Shown in pieces: positions 22,587 to 33,562 of a stretch of 64,000 bases of DNA (positions within the stretch are counted from its first letter, which is position 1; every line of letters starts with the position of its first letter). The stretch lies in assembly GCA_951804985.1 (NCBI GenBank), contig OX638130.1, positions 40,390,455 through 40,454,454 on the forward strand, read 5' to 3'. The translations under genes were made by a program, and so were the position numbers. This DNA is from Dryomyza anilis (taxonomy: Eukaryota > Arthropoda > Insecta > Diptera > Dryomyzidae). Below the pieces are notes generated by a model. That model did no database searches. It worked only from the letters and a program-made list of their open reading frames with translations, and was not told the origin of the DNA.

Positions 22587-23067
22587 CAACGTTGCCAGTT
22601 TTGTAGGAAAAATACTGTTTATGAGAATTTTTAGCATTTGCGGTATATGAGAATTCTCACACTATATTGAGATTCTTTTTCCCTTGAGAGAATTTTTTTC
22701 TCTCGGAAGAGAAAAATCCCTCCCGTGAGAAAAAATTCTCACAAAAGCGATATTTCCTGCACGAGAAACCACACTGCTGGTAAAAAAGGAAGACAAACAA
22801 CGGAATCTCATTCTCATTCACTTGAAAATAGATTTATAAAAATATTATATATTTTTAATTGAGGTACTGTGATAATTTAATGGATTTTGCGGAAAATTGT
22901 GAGAATTCGAGAAATTGTGAGAAATTGTGAGAATTTGAGAAATTGTGAGAAATTGTGAGAATTTGAGAATTTTGACAGAATTTGTGAGAATTTTCCTACG
23001 AGAGATTTTGTGAGAATTTCATGAGGGAAAAAGGTATTTCGTGTGAGAATTGCATCTGGCGACACTG
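22587..23067. mobile_element. 481-bp hAT MITE rich in GAGAATT
   Basis: Ends CAACGTTGCCAG and, on the complement of the right end, CAGTGTCGCCAG. Exact 8-bp duplication ACAACAAC at 22579-22586 and 23068-23075. The left half contains GAGAATTCTCAC and TGAGAATT words; the right half has a tandem tract of GTGAGAATTTGAGAAATT-like units (22898-22995). Non-coding. Confidence 0.85.
22898..22995. repeat. GAGAATT/GAGAAATTGT minisatellite inside the MITE
   Basis: About ten units of GTGAGAAATT and GTGAGAATTTGA in alternation. Confidence 0.85.
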
Positions 23068-23130
23068 ACAACAACTTAAGACTTCTTCGCAGAAGAACCA
23101 AGTTGGCCCGGCGCTGATGTCATCAAAGTA

Positions 23131-23553
23131 AACTCTGAAAAAAAATATTTACAATCCCGAGAAATTTTATTTTCACTTTTACCATTAAAATGTATTATTT
23201 GATGAGCTGACACTTTTTTAAATCATTGGATTTACTTAATTGTTGTAAATAAATCAAGCGTGAGAAAACAGTACTTTTTTATAGTAGTCAAATGTCAAAA
23301 TAACTCAATAGTTTTGTTGCAAATGTCCAAGAACTCAAGATGTTTGCTATTTGTCAACTGTAAATATCTCAATGGTCATTGCTGTTGTTGCAAACATCTC
23401 GTAACTATCTGTAAATATATCATATTTAAAAAATATTAATAGTTTTGCTGCAACTTTATTCAAACTTATGGGATGTTTAATTTTTTGCTACAAGGCGTAA
23501 ATTTAAACTGATACTTGCAGCAAGACTTTCATAAATCTTGTTTTCTTAGTGTG
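23131..23553. mobile_element. Possible MITE flanked by TA
   Basis: The left edge AACTCTGAAAAAA and the complement of the right edge CACACTAAGAAAA form weak inverted repeats bounded by TA. It resembles the CAC-ended family only loosely. No empty site is available. Confidence 0.3.
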
Positions 23554-23564
23554 TATATTTCTTA

Positions 23565-25110
23565 AATGATTTTAAAAAAATGTTGGTTAGTATTTTACAT
23601 TCTTAAATCAATTTAAAAAATCAATACTAATAAAATTGACCATTATGTTAAATTACAATGGTTATTAACAACTACGTACAATGTCTTTAATAGTAGTATT
23701 CAAAGTACTTTCTCAAACTGCAGTTAACACTGACACAACAGAAAACAGCTGCTTTTGACATTTCGCCACAGAATATTTTCACATTTCGAAGAATGTTGCT
23801 GTTGTTATTTTGCAAAACATTTTTAAGTGGTAAATAATAAAAGTTTGGCGCTATATCTTCGAAAATCAGAGTCCGAGCCCTTTCACAACATTTGAGCGGC
23901 AATATAAGTGGAAAAAAACATATATAAAAATTACTTTACTAAAATATTTCCGGCTCAGATAGTCGATAGCAAAAAACTGGAGAAAGCCTAGGCTAAGCTG
24001 CAGCAGAAGCAGGGGAAGCGTCAAAACATTGTCAAGGGTCCCCTAGTGCCGGTTAAGCTGCAGAGCGCCACCGCATCACAAGTGATGAGCAAAAGGAACA
24101 TGGACATTAAAATTGAAAACTTTGATTTGGCCTTTGGCGACCTACTCGTCGGTTGGCGACCTACACACGTTTTAATCTATTAAAAGATTTTAAAATATGT
24201 ATTTTTATTTTGTAGAGTATTGCACGAAAACGCCAACGTGTTGCTGTCCTTCGGACGTCGCTATGGACTGGTCGGACGATGTCGTACATGGTCTCCGAGC
24301 GAAAGCTGGCCATACGATCGCACATCTCGGTGTTGCACGTTGAACAGAAGGTAGTTGGCGATGACACCAGAACGGGTGTGTCTGCTCGAGTGTGACTTTG
24401 ATCGCACGCACTCAGTGCTGAGCTGACCAATGTATACTCACAGCTGCTAAACATTGAGGCCGACAAAATGGTGACGCGCGCCTCTGTGATATTGAAGGGT
24501 CACGGTTTCGATCCGAACAAGAAGCTGCGTTCCACCAAATCGTTTTCGGGAGGTTTGGCGTCGACATGCGTGCTCTTCTCCCTTCTACTGTTGCTCGATG
24601 AATCGACATTGAAGGCATTATTTAGTTGGAGAATTATCTGCAAAAGTGGCCGACAACAATACAGATGTCTAACGGTTCTCACGTTCTAGCAATGTTGTGG
24701 GATAGTGTTACAGATAGTTGCAGATTCTGCTGCACAGGCACCTGCAACTACGTTGCACCAACGCGTTAATGGTCAAATTAGTATGCGAGGAAAGCCGCCG
24801 TCATCGAGTTAATGTTCTCTACCAGCGTGACGAGATTGTGACCTAGTTATTATGCTTGCTTTTCACTATGTCGTTTTGCGTCAGTTTTATGTTCGAAATT
24901 TCACAAATTTTTTGAGTTGAATTTCGATTTCGTTTAACTTTGGTTAATGCACATTTTAATATTTGGACAGTTTCTGCGGCGTAATAATTATGTAAATAAA
25001 ACAATAATGTGAATATAAAACAAAATCACAGTGATAACAAAGCTTGGACTGATTAATTTATTTTACATAAATTGATAAATGTTGTAATTTTCATATGTAA
25101 ATCAAAAAAT
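23565..25110 (+). pseudogene. ABCF3: ABCF3-like gene relic, copy 1 (non-processed pseudogene)
   Basis: Coding-like stretches give SKKLEKA-AKLQQKQGKRQ (about 23969-24020), then MDIKIENFDLAFGD (24101-24138). An intron with a TTTTGTAG acceptor ends at 24215. Then NANVLLSFGRRYGLVGR (about 24226-24276), RSHISVLHVEQKVVGDDT (24310-24363), the region encoding LECDF (about 24390), VILKGHGFDP (24487-24516), a KSFSGG signature-like segment (about 24538-24556), and LLLLDES (Walker B region, about 24586-24606). These are the order and motifs of the first ATP-binding cassette of ABCF3, a soluble non-transporter ABC ATPase linked to translation. The Walker A GxxGKT stretch is deleted just after GLVGR. Stops and frameshifts abound. 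It duplicates 36755-39107. Confidence 0.8.
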
Positions 25111-25125
25111 GAATCATTTGTAAAA

Positions 25126-25920
25126 TTCCTAATGTTATTATACATTTAAAATTATTATTATTCCAAATCATGATACAATGAGAAGGTAAAAGGAAGGAAA
25201 CGTTCCGCTCTGAAAACATAAAATGTTTGAGATGGAATGATATTTTGTATCTTCTTTTTTAAAAACGAAATTGTTTTTAAAACAACAATATGTTGACATT
25301 TATAACTAAAATCATTTAAAAACAAAACAATTGATTTTCATAAATTAAGAAATTTAAAACAAAATCTAAAAGCGATTATCAATTTGGTTTCGTAGAAATG
25401 GTTAAATCGCGTTGTGCTATTTGCCCTTCAAATCTATATAGTAGTTGCTGCTATTAGTGAAATAAATGCTGAATTCCTGAAAATTCACGTCCTTGTTACA
25501 TTTACATAAAAACACGTTTTTTATTTTAAAGGGTACCACTTTACGCGTGCTTTCGTGAAACCTTTTTATTTAAACAACGACCGATATTTCACAAATTATA
25601 GTTTATGTCCAATCAGAGGCATTGCTGGACTTGTGGTTGTTTATTGCCCAAACGTATTGAGATCCCATGATTCGTTGCAGTTTGCAACAGTCTGACAATT
25701 TTTTAAACATTTTTTAAATTATATTTTCCACATCACCGATATGTGCAAAATATCTTACATATTTTATTCACAAGTTTGCTTTTTAAGAATTGACAGATTT
25801 GAATGAAATAAGTGAAAACAAAAACAATTTGAAATATACAATATACCTTATAGTTGTATCATGATTCCAAATGCAGTCAAGGGGAAAAAGATGTTTTTAA
25901 CTTTAACTCTTTTATAGTTT
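25126..25920. other. Unassigned AT-rich region
   Basis: No coding or repeat feature could be supported before the (TA)n tract. Confidence 0.5.
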
Positions 25921-25924
25921 TGTG

Positions 25925-26556
<632 letters not shown>

Positions 26557-26561
26557 TGCTC

Positions 26562-26800
26562 TGCGAGATCAATGTTTTTATCCTCAAGGTCCTCCATTTG
26601 GCGCTTCTGTAACTCCACTTTTGTTCCAGCAGTTGCAAGATTACGAGGCGCCAGGTCCTTCTTAATTCGAACAAATTTAACCATTTTGTATCACAATCCC
26701 ACTTCTGACACCAATTTTTCGAAAATTCATTATTCGGAAAGCAGTTCTACAAATGCGTATCACTGGATTGTGTACACAATAAAAACACACTGATATTTGG
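26562..26800 (-). mobile_element. 5' end of a gypsy-type LTR element: LTR edge, PBS, gag start
   Basis: On the minus strand, TTGGTGTCAGAAGTGGGA (about 26698-26714) is a primer-binding-type sequence used by several insect gypsy-group (Mag-like) elements. It is followed after about 15 nt by an open frame starting [20 protein letters not shown] at 26684, with an SAP-like KDL...TKVELQKR pattern, typical of gag N-termini. The frame runs into (TA)n at 26555. The sequence upstream (26715-26800) would be the LTR end. The rest of this element is absent. Confidence 0.6.
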
Positions 26801-26806
26801 TTTTGT

Positions 26807-26827
26807 AAATATATATATATATATATC

Positions 26828-26862
<35 letters not shown>
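26807..26862. repeat. (TA)n microsatellite
   Basis: A short TA tract, separated from the larger one by the gag fragment. Confidence 0.95.
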
Positions 26863-26866
<4 letters not shown>

Positions 26867-26874
26867 ATTACATG

Positions 26875-27097
26875 TGTAGCGAACGCGTTGCGTCGCAATG
26901 AAAGATTATATTTAAAAAAAGACTGTTTAATTTTATTTAATTTGAGACGTGTGCTCAATTTAAAATATTTTCACAATCAAAATATTTTAAACTGAACAAT
27001 TAATAAAAAGTAACTTAATTTAACATTTTTAATACAAACAGGTTTTTTAGTTAAAAGTATATAATTTAAATAAACGTATTTATAACTGCTCGTTACA
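26875..27097 (-). repeat. 3' LTR (223 bp)
   Basis: Matches 29475-29730 along its length, but lacks about 30 bp present in the other LTR (around AAAGCTCTGATTCGTACATG). The difference shows that the LTRs have diverged since insertion. Confidence 0.93.
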
Positions 27098-27114
27098 TTC
27101 TCCCACCCTTCTAC
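27098..27114 (-). promoter_or_regulatory. Polypurine tract
   Basis: The minus strand reads GTAGAAGGGTGGGAGAA immediately before the TGTAAC of the 3' LTR, the position and composition of a plus-strand primer. Confidence 0.85.
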
Positions 27115-27700
27115 AAAAGCCGACCCGATGAAGTAGCAGAAACATGAATATGACTTTCTCCACCTCTGCTGCATAGATCGTCCCCGATGATGTAGCAGTA
27201 TAACGTTAAGTCTGACGTATGGAAAGTTCCCAATAAAATATCTGGTTTTCTCACAACAACGTAATAGGATAGCCTTTCTTTGCAACAACTAAATATAGGT
27301 CCATCTCGACGAGGTACACATTTTGATGTTAATCCTTTATATTTTGAACTTTGAAGCTGTAACGCCCATCTAGCAAGGCGACAAATATGTGACTTTAAAC
27401 CGAACCGCCAGTTAAGCGATTGATGATTAATTGATAGTGAAGTCTCTGAACCTTTGTTATATCCATAGAATTTTTGAACTACCCAAACTGCTAATGCTTC
27501 TTTTGCTGTTGTGGAGTGGTTCCTTTTAGCTGGTAATAATAATCGGCCCACGTACTCTAATATATCTTCTGCCATTTTCTCCCCCTGAAGGAGAACAGCT
27601 CCAATAGCATAGTTGCTCGAATCCGTTTTTAACACAATTTGTAAATTTTCATCTACTTGGTGTAGAATTAGAGATGAAATGAGTAATATAAATGAGGTAT
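27111..27700 (-). pseudogene. RT C-terminus and RNase H of the deleted LTR element
   Basis: The minus strand reads LHQVDENLQIVLKTDSSNYA (RT thumb to RNase H junction, about 27660-27605), then AIGAVLLQGE, YVGRLLLPAKRNHSTTAKEA (RNase H Glu motif) and LSINHQSLNWRF, which corresponds to the TDHxxLxxL region with the catalytic Asp replaced by Asn. From about 27300 the frame loses similarity. RNase H would degrade the RNA of the RNA:DNA hybrid. Upstream RT is replaced by the minisatellite. Confidence 0.8.
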
Positions 27701-27732
27701 CTTCTATTTTGGCCCATTTCCAAAAAACTGCT

Positions 27733-28105
27733 TGGTGATACCAAAGATTTGTTTGGTAATTCCAAAGAAGTGCTGGGTAAATTAAAAACTAGCTTGGTGT
27801 TCCCAAAGATTTGCTTGGCGATTCCAAAGACTTTCTTGGTGATTCCACAGACTTTAATGGTGATTCCAAAGACTTTCTTGGTGATTCCAAAGACTTGCTT
27901 GGTGATTCCAAATACTTTCTTGGTGATTCCAAAGATTTTCTTGGTGATTCCAAATACTTGCTTGGTGTTTCCAAAGACTTGCTTAGTGATTCCAAATACT
28001 TTCTTGGTGATTCCAAAAACTTTCTTGGTGATTCCGAAGACTTGCTTGGTGTTTCCAAAAACTTGCTTGGTGATTCCATAGACTTGATTGGTGATTCAAA
28101 AATGT
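27733..28105. repeat. 21-bp minisatellite encoding a SLESPRK heptad
   Basis: About 18 units of roughly TTGGTGATTCCAAAGACTTTC on the plus strand, with period exactly 21. On the minus strand each unit encodes SLESPRK or SLESPSK, in frame with the preceding protease ORF for at least 17 units. Units differ by one or two substitutions (SKY, RKF, ETP variants). Confidence 0.95.
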
Positions 28106-28680
28106 TCAAAAGAGTACCTTCATTGCGATTTAATTTTATCGTAATGGATTGAAAAGACATTGTATTATATTTTCTTACTTTTACCATTGGTGGAAAAAAA
28201 TCATTACATTCTTTGTAAAACTCCTCATTTACATCTTCGTCCTTGCGCTCGTTTACAAACCAAGAGATGAACTTTTTGATGCCGATCTCATGGTTCGATT
28301 CTTGTAGACCTGCGTGTAATATTTCAGCATTCTGAGGTTTTGGAACTTGCATTTTAAATTCGAATTGCTTTTTTGGTTCGTCCTTAAAATGCCATGTTCG
28401 TTGTGCGAGATCCAGCACGATTCCGGCCTCTTCCATAAAGTCAACGCCCAAAAGTGTACTATTATTTATGGCGTATGGTAAACAGATGAAACGGATGCGC
28501 TTTAATCGTTTCCCTATGATGACGCTGAGAATTGTCGTTTGCACCTTCTGTTTCCTTGGAATTCCATCTGCGAGGATTACTTCTGCAAATACGTCCGGAA
28601 ATTCCAAACCTCTTTCTTTCATTTTAGTGTATAGGATTTGTCCTGCAACGCTGGTTCTAGGCTTCACCATGTAGGCCGTT
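27789..28680 (-). pseudogene. Protease-region ORF fused to the heptad repeat
   Basis: A 293-codon open frame. After a start at 28670 it reads RTSVAGQILYTKMKERG, ILADGIPRKQ, LPYAINNSTLLGVDFMEEAG (the substrate-loop/LLGxDF segment of gypsy-type proteases), then a linker (HEIGIKKFISWFVNE, ITIKLNRNEGTLL) and finally the 7-residue SLESPRK repeat to 27789. The expected catalytic D-x-A/G before RTSVAG is replaced by VKP, and the start codon may simply lie within the former gag-pro frame. The protein would not be a working protease. Confidence 0.7.
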
Positions 28681-29225
28681 GATGCAGATATCTACTGTCG
28701 GTATGTTTCTTCCAACCAACGTCGTCTGTACTGCGTTGAAGTCTATTTGTTCTGCGCTGTTCTTTGAAGTGTTCTTTAAACAGTAAGGTAATTTTGAACG
28801 ATAATACCCTTCAGCACCACACCCATAGCATCTGATACTGGACTCTTTAACATCTATTTTAACGTTTCGCTCCATGTCTTGCTTCTTGTAACATTTTTCA
28901 GATTCGTGATTCTTCTTACGACAGTATATACAAGGTGTGCTGATATTGCTGCTACTGACAATGTTGTTGCTATTGTCCCTTGCTGTTTCCACAAGTCGCA
29001 TAGGTTGGGCATTTTCCTCAAGCATTAATTCCGTCTCGCGTGCATTTGTTAATAGTTCTTGGAAACATTGAACGTTTCCACGAGGTACGCGCTCTCGTAT
29101 TTTAATGTGGAGTTGTGAATATACCATATCCAGCATTATTTTCTCCGATAATCTCTCCGAATCTCTTAACGTCGTGTCGTGCAGTCAACAGTCCAACACT
29201 GCGCAGCGAACTTTCTGATCTTGCT
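28657..29225 (-). pseudogene. gag C-terminal part with zinc knuckle
   Basis: The minus strand from about 29190 reads LRDSERLSEKIMLDMVYSQL, then RERVPRGNVQCFQELLTNAR, the C-terminal capsid region. CIYCRKKNHESEKC follows (C-x2-C-x4-H-x4-C), then CYGCGAEGYYRSKLPYC, a second knuckle whose histidine is tyrosine. It runs to 28657 and overlaps the protease ORF by a frame change. The N-terminal two thirds of gag are missing. Confidence 0.75.
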
Positions 29226-29460
29226 CTGCTTTACTTTGACGGCACCGTGGGCACCGGTTTTCAGCGTGTCTTTTATTCAGCCTGGTTTACTGCTGGCACT
29301 GCTTTAAAAAAGTCGTCGGGAACTGCCTTCGTTCGCCTGGGACAGCTGGTATTCGCTGGAACAGCTTACGTTTTGTCGCTGGAAAAAGCTTGCCTTTGTC
29401 TTGCGTTTATGACTGGAACAGTCTGCGTACGCCTGGAGCAGTTTCCGTGATCTTGATTTT

Positions 29461-29474
29461 CCGTTGGGCGCCAA
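29461..29474 (-). promoter_or_regulatory. Primer binding site (tRNA-Lys type)
   Basis: The minus strand TTGGCGCCCAACGG directly follows the LTR end (..CGCTACA). The TGGCGCCCAAC core is the one used with Lys tRNA. Confidence 0.85.
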
Positions 29475-29730
29475 TGTAGCGAACGCGTTGCGTCGCAATG
29501 AAAGATTATATTTAAAAAAAATACTATTTATTTAATTTTATTTAATTTGAGACGTGTGCTCAAAGCTCTGATTCGTACATGAATGAATTAATTTAAAATA
29601 TTTTCACAATCAAAATATTCTAAACTGAACAATTAATAAAAAGTAATTTGATTTAACATTTTTAATACAAACAGGTATTTTAGTTAAAAGTATATAATTT
29701 AAATAAACGTATTTATAACTGCTTGTTACA
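29475..29730 (-). repeat. 5' LTR (256 bp)
   Basis: Plus-strand TGTAGCGAACGCG...CTTGTTACA, a direct repeat of 26875-27097. A TATAAATA word on the minus strand near 29715 could be a TATA box. Confidence 0.93.
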
Positions 29731-29734
29731 CATG

Positions 29735-31100
29735 TGAAAATAAATTCACATGCCGATTTTGAAAGGGTTTGTTTGTCGTTTCATGTGGCACAGACAGACA
29801 GAGACATTTTACAAAAAGTTTTTTTTAGATTAGAATAAAATAATATCAAGATTTTCCATTTGAAAATAAGTCGAATAATTAAAAGTTTTTGGCCAAAGTT
29901 ATTTCTATTTATTTAATTAGCTAATGCTGTCGGCTGGCTCGTCGTTCATCCTAGGAACGTCGTTCGTTGCAAATGAACAAGTAGAACTTAAAAATTTTAT
30001 GATTAAGTTGTTATAAAACTTGCATTTTATATAAATTGTTAAGTAACTATTACATTAAAAATGTAAAAATGTTTTAGGGAATGAATCGTTAGTTTGGACA
30101 ATGCTCTGTAAAACCATAATCATTTAAATTTCTATAACAATTTGCTTAAAAACGTTAGGTAATAGAAAAAAAGAGTATGCAATCAAAATCATCAACTACG
30201 AATTATATTGGCATTTCCAGAAAAATTTCAACCACAACCGAAAAATTCAAAAGGCTCAAATCTTTGAAATCCCAATAGTAAATAGCATCATTACGTAGTC
30301 GATTACTGCCTAATTATTATCGAATCGTAATGCTTTGGAATTTCAATACTGTTTAGTTTTACACAGACATGGCCTAGGCCAAGTATGCATTCACAGTAGA
30401 TTACGAAGTAATGCTATGTAGGAGCCACCACCCATTACACACTTCATCCAAAGTAAAAAAGGAACCGAATTACCTCATATATATATAGATTATTATTTAG
30501 AAATATCGTAATAAGGGGTCAACATCATTACTTCGTAACCAAACAATCTCCATTTCAGCATTACTTTTCACGCAATCGTAATGAAGATTGGTAGTTTTAC
30601 GCATTATTTTGTAGGTAGAAGTAATTATAGGTGGTCCATTTGTTCATTACTTTGTACGCAGCGGTTATGAGGGGTTGTTCCATATGTGCTGATATTTTGA
30701 ATATTTTTTAAATTAGAACAGACTTTGCCAAACAAGAAGTGGAACGTTTCCAGACAGTCTTTTAGTGTAACATATAGTTTGTAATTCTTAAAAAAAGCAT
30801 TTGTTTCAATATTTTGACTTCAAGCTAACCTACCAGAAGGATTTTTTTCTCTTTAGAATATAGTTTTTTTTTGTTTTCCAATAAATTAAAATGTTCACAT
30901 ATTTTCCACTTTCCGCAACAAATTTAATTTTTTGATCTTCGAGAAAAATATTTTTTAATGATGCTCAGATTTAATTTCGGCTTTATAATAATCATTTTGG
31001 GTGTAACTCTAAACGTACGACGCAATTTCATTACATTCTCTGCCAGACTGATATTCTGCCCATCGGTAGAAATTAATATTTTTTATGTCGCATAAATTAT
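29735..31100. other. Unassigned region with recurrent ATTACTTCGTA / CGTAATG words
   Basis: Words ATTACGTAGT, GATTACGAAGTAATG, CATTACTTCGTAAC and AATCGTAATG recur in both orientations at 30285-30660, suggesting a non-autonomous transposon whose ends could not be fixed. A similar word (GGTTACTTCGTAAG) occurs at 35500. No coding region was found. Confidence 0.4.
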
Positions 31101-31179
31101 GGCTACATGTATAAAGGTTGCAAATATATACCATATTTGCACTTCACTAATTTAAAATCGGTATGTGTTTCCTTAATTT

Positions 31180-31325
31180 GTTTGAAGTACGTTTTCGTTT
31201 TATAGCTCGTTTTGGAAATGTAATTTTCTCCAAATGGATTGTTTTGGAAATAAAATTGTATATAGCACGTTTTGGAAATTACATTTTCGAAAAATAGAAT
31301 GTTTTGGAAATAAAGTGTTATTTTA
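31180..31325. repeat. Degenerate repeats of CGTTTTGGAAAT
   Basis: CTCGTTTTGGAAATGTAATT, TTGTTTTGGAAATAAAATT, GCACGTTTTGGAAATTACA and ATGTTTTGGAAATAAAGTG follow at spacings of about 35-45 bp, and GCACGTTTTGGAAATGAGC occurs at 31442 in the integrase end. It probably arose by local duplication of the element's 3' region. Confidence 0.6.
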
Positions 31326-31387
31326 AAGTCAAATAACTTTGCAAATGGTCTACTTTGAGACCTGATTTTATTTAACTTATTCGACAT

Positions 31388-31790
31388 CTAAGGACGAACA
31401 AAAGTACATAAATAACTTTTTTTTCGAATTTTGACTGGATGGCACGTTTTGGAAATGAGCTCCTCAATTGTTGTTCTTACTTTCGAAAAATGTTCTCTGA
31501 GTTTTGTGAGAGTTTCTTCTTCCGATACAATTTGAGGTTTTTGGACTAACATTTCGCCCGGTATGCGAATAGTTTGCCCATAGACCAATTCGGCAGAACT
31601 GCATTTTAAATCTTCTTTGACTGCTGTTCGTAACCCTAGAAGAATGAATGGTAGCTCGCTGAACCAATTCAACGAATTATTGGATGCCATAATAGAGGTT
31701 TTTAATTGTCGGTGGAAACGCTCAATCATTCCGTTGGCTTGAGGATGGTAAGGAGAAGTATGGATTTTGTGAGAGCCGAGAATTTTGGTA
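31388..31790 (-). pseudogene. Gypsy 1 integrase, C-terminal half
   Basis: The minus strand reads HKIHTSPYHPQANGMIERFH-like residues at 31765-31710, then MASNNSLNWFSELPFILLGL, SSAELVYGQTIRIPGE and KTCHPVKIRKKSYL. These are the segment after the catalytic Glu of the DDE core, the LGLRTAVKEDL block, and the start of the C-terminal domain. The N-terminal zinc finger and first Asp region are missing. Confidence 0.8.
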
Positions 31791-31929
31791 AGATCGCTAA
31801 ATAGGAGATCGGTCAGTTTTAGTGTTTAATACATATGTGAGTGGTTTATGATCTGTAAAAAATGTAAATGTTTGTCCTTCTAAAAAATGTTTAAAATGTT
31901 TAATTGAAAGATAAATGTCGAAAAGTTTT

Positions 31930-32632
31930 CTGTCAAATGTGGAGTATCGCATTTCAGCTCGAGTTAGTTTTTTTTGAGAAGTGGTTCTAAGGAGTTCTTA
32001 ACTGACTGTTGTATTACGGATCCAACTGCAAAACCGGAAGCATCAACTGCTAGTGATAATTAAGCATTTTTGTTGAAATGATTAAGTAAGGTGCCTTGGG
32101 CAAATTTTATTTTAATTTTTTTTAAACGAATCTTCTGCCTCTGAGGTCCATACAATGTCTTTTGCGTTATTATTGTTAGCTACTGTTATAATATTGTGTA
32201 ATGGACTTATATGTTCAGCAATCATTGGAATGTATCTATGGTAGTAGTTAACCATTCCCAAAAATGTTTGTAATTTCGAAGTTCTCTGTCAAATGTGGAG
32301 TATCGCATTTCAGCTGGAGTTAGTTTTTTTGAGAAGTGGTTCTAATGAGGTCTTAGCTGACTGTTGTATTACGGATCCAACTGCAAAACCGGAAGCATCA
32401 ACTGCTAGTGATAATTAAGCATTTTTGTAGAAATGATTAAGTAAGGTGCCTTGGGCAAATTTTATTTTAATTTTTTTAAACGAATCTTCTGCCTCTGAGG
32501 TCCATACAATGTCTTTTGCGTTATTATTGTTAGCTACTGTTATAATATTGTGTAATGGACTTAAATGTTCAGCAATCATTGGAATGTATCTATGGTAGTA
32601 GTTAACCATTCCCAAAAATGTTTGTAATTTCT
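31930..32632 (-). pseudogene. Gypsy 1 RT thumb/RNase H start, tandemly duplicated (period 356 bp)
   Basis: Bases 31930-32277 repeat at 32286-32632 with about a dozen differences. The upper copy joins the RT ORF (LQTFLGMVNYYHRYIPMIAE, then DIVWTSEAEDSF). The lower copy repeats the same residues and leads into RNase H. The duplication makes the polyprotein non-colinear and must have happened after or during the element's decay. Confidence 0.85.
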
Positions 32633-32639
32633 TTAATGA

Positions 32640-33500
32640 AGATGGTTTTTCAAATGTAGAAATAATGTTTACGCGTTCTTTAGAGGGTTGAATTCCACTG
32701 CAAGATATTTTGTAACTCAAAAATTCAATAGAAGTTTGACCAAAGAGACATTTCGATGGTTTGATATTTAAACCGTAATCATTTAAGCGAGTGAAAACTT
32801 CTCTTAAATGTTGTATGTGTTCTTCCTCGTTTTTGCTAGCAACTAAAACGTCATCGACATATGCGAAAACAAAATCGAGGCCGCGAAATACCTCATTTAT
32901 AGAGCGCTGAAATGTCTGACCGCTATTTCTTAAACCGAATGGCATTCTAATGAATTCAAACATCCCAAAAGGTGTTGTGATAGCTGTTTTTGGGATGTCA
33001 TCCTCTGCCATAGGTAGTTGGTGGTACGCTCGAACTAAGTCTATTTTGGAAAATATAGTTCGTTCTCCTAATTCTATGCTTAGATCCTGTATGTGGGGCA
33101 ATGAATACCGATCAGGTACAGAAATGCAATTCAATCTTCGGTAATCACCGCATGGTGTCCAGTCGTTTGGAACTTTTTTGTGTGCTAAATGGAGAGGTGA
33201 TGTAGAGGAAGAATTAGAAGGTCTACATACCCCAATTTTGACATGGTATTCAAATTCTGTTTTGGCAATTTTATATTTTCTTGCGTATAATCGACGTGGT
33301 TTACAGAATGGAAGTATATCTTTAGTTTCTATTTTGTGAACGGTTATATTAGGGAATTCTTTAAGAATATTAGAAAATTTATTTTCTTCCATATGAGGTT
33401 TTATAGAGAATATATCGCAAAATCCACAAGACCCGTTGACTTTCAATTGAGTACTGCTACCAATAATTTGATTGTTTTTTATATCGACCAAAAATTCAAA
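32640..33500 (-). pseudogene. Gypsy 1 reverse transcriptase
   Basis: A continuous 358-codon frame (33491-32415) covers the whole RT. Motifs: CRPSNSSSTSPLHLAHKK (entry), DYRRLNCISVPDRYSLPHIQ, FSKIDLVRAYHQLPM (motif A), PFGLRNSGQTFQR, FAYVDDVLVAS (catalytic YVDD, about 32840-32870), KCLFGQTSIEFLSYKIS and LQTFLGMVNYYHRYIP. It is the best preserved part of the element. The catalytic residues are intact, but the flanking genes are broken. Confidence 0.92.
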
Positions 33501-33562
33501 TTTTTCTAAGAAATTGGCGCCTATAATGGGTGTTTTAATATCTGCTAATATAAAAGGAAATT

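Larger units (their letters stand above)
26875..29730 (-). mobile_element. LTR retrotransposon (gypsy-like), internally deleted, complete ends
   Basis: Two direct LTRs (26875-27097 and 29475-29730) begin TGTAGCGAACGCG and end GTTACA on the plus strand. The insertion is flanked by CATG on both sides (26871-26874 and 29731-29734). On the minus strand the 5' LTR (at 29730) is followed by a Lys-tRNA-type PBS (TTGGCGCCCAACGG, 29461-29474), a leader of about 270 nt, gag with a zinc knuckle, protease, a 21-bp minisatellite, RNase H and a purine-rich tract before the 3' LTR. Most of RT and all of integrase are missing. Confidence 0.93.

Noticed and set aside
29735..31380. 3' LTR of gypsy element 1
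   Set aside because: No sequence here matched the region upstream of its gag (34740-35540), and no PPT was recognised next to integrase.
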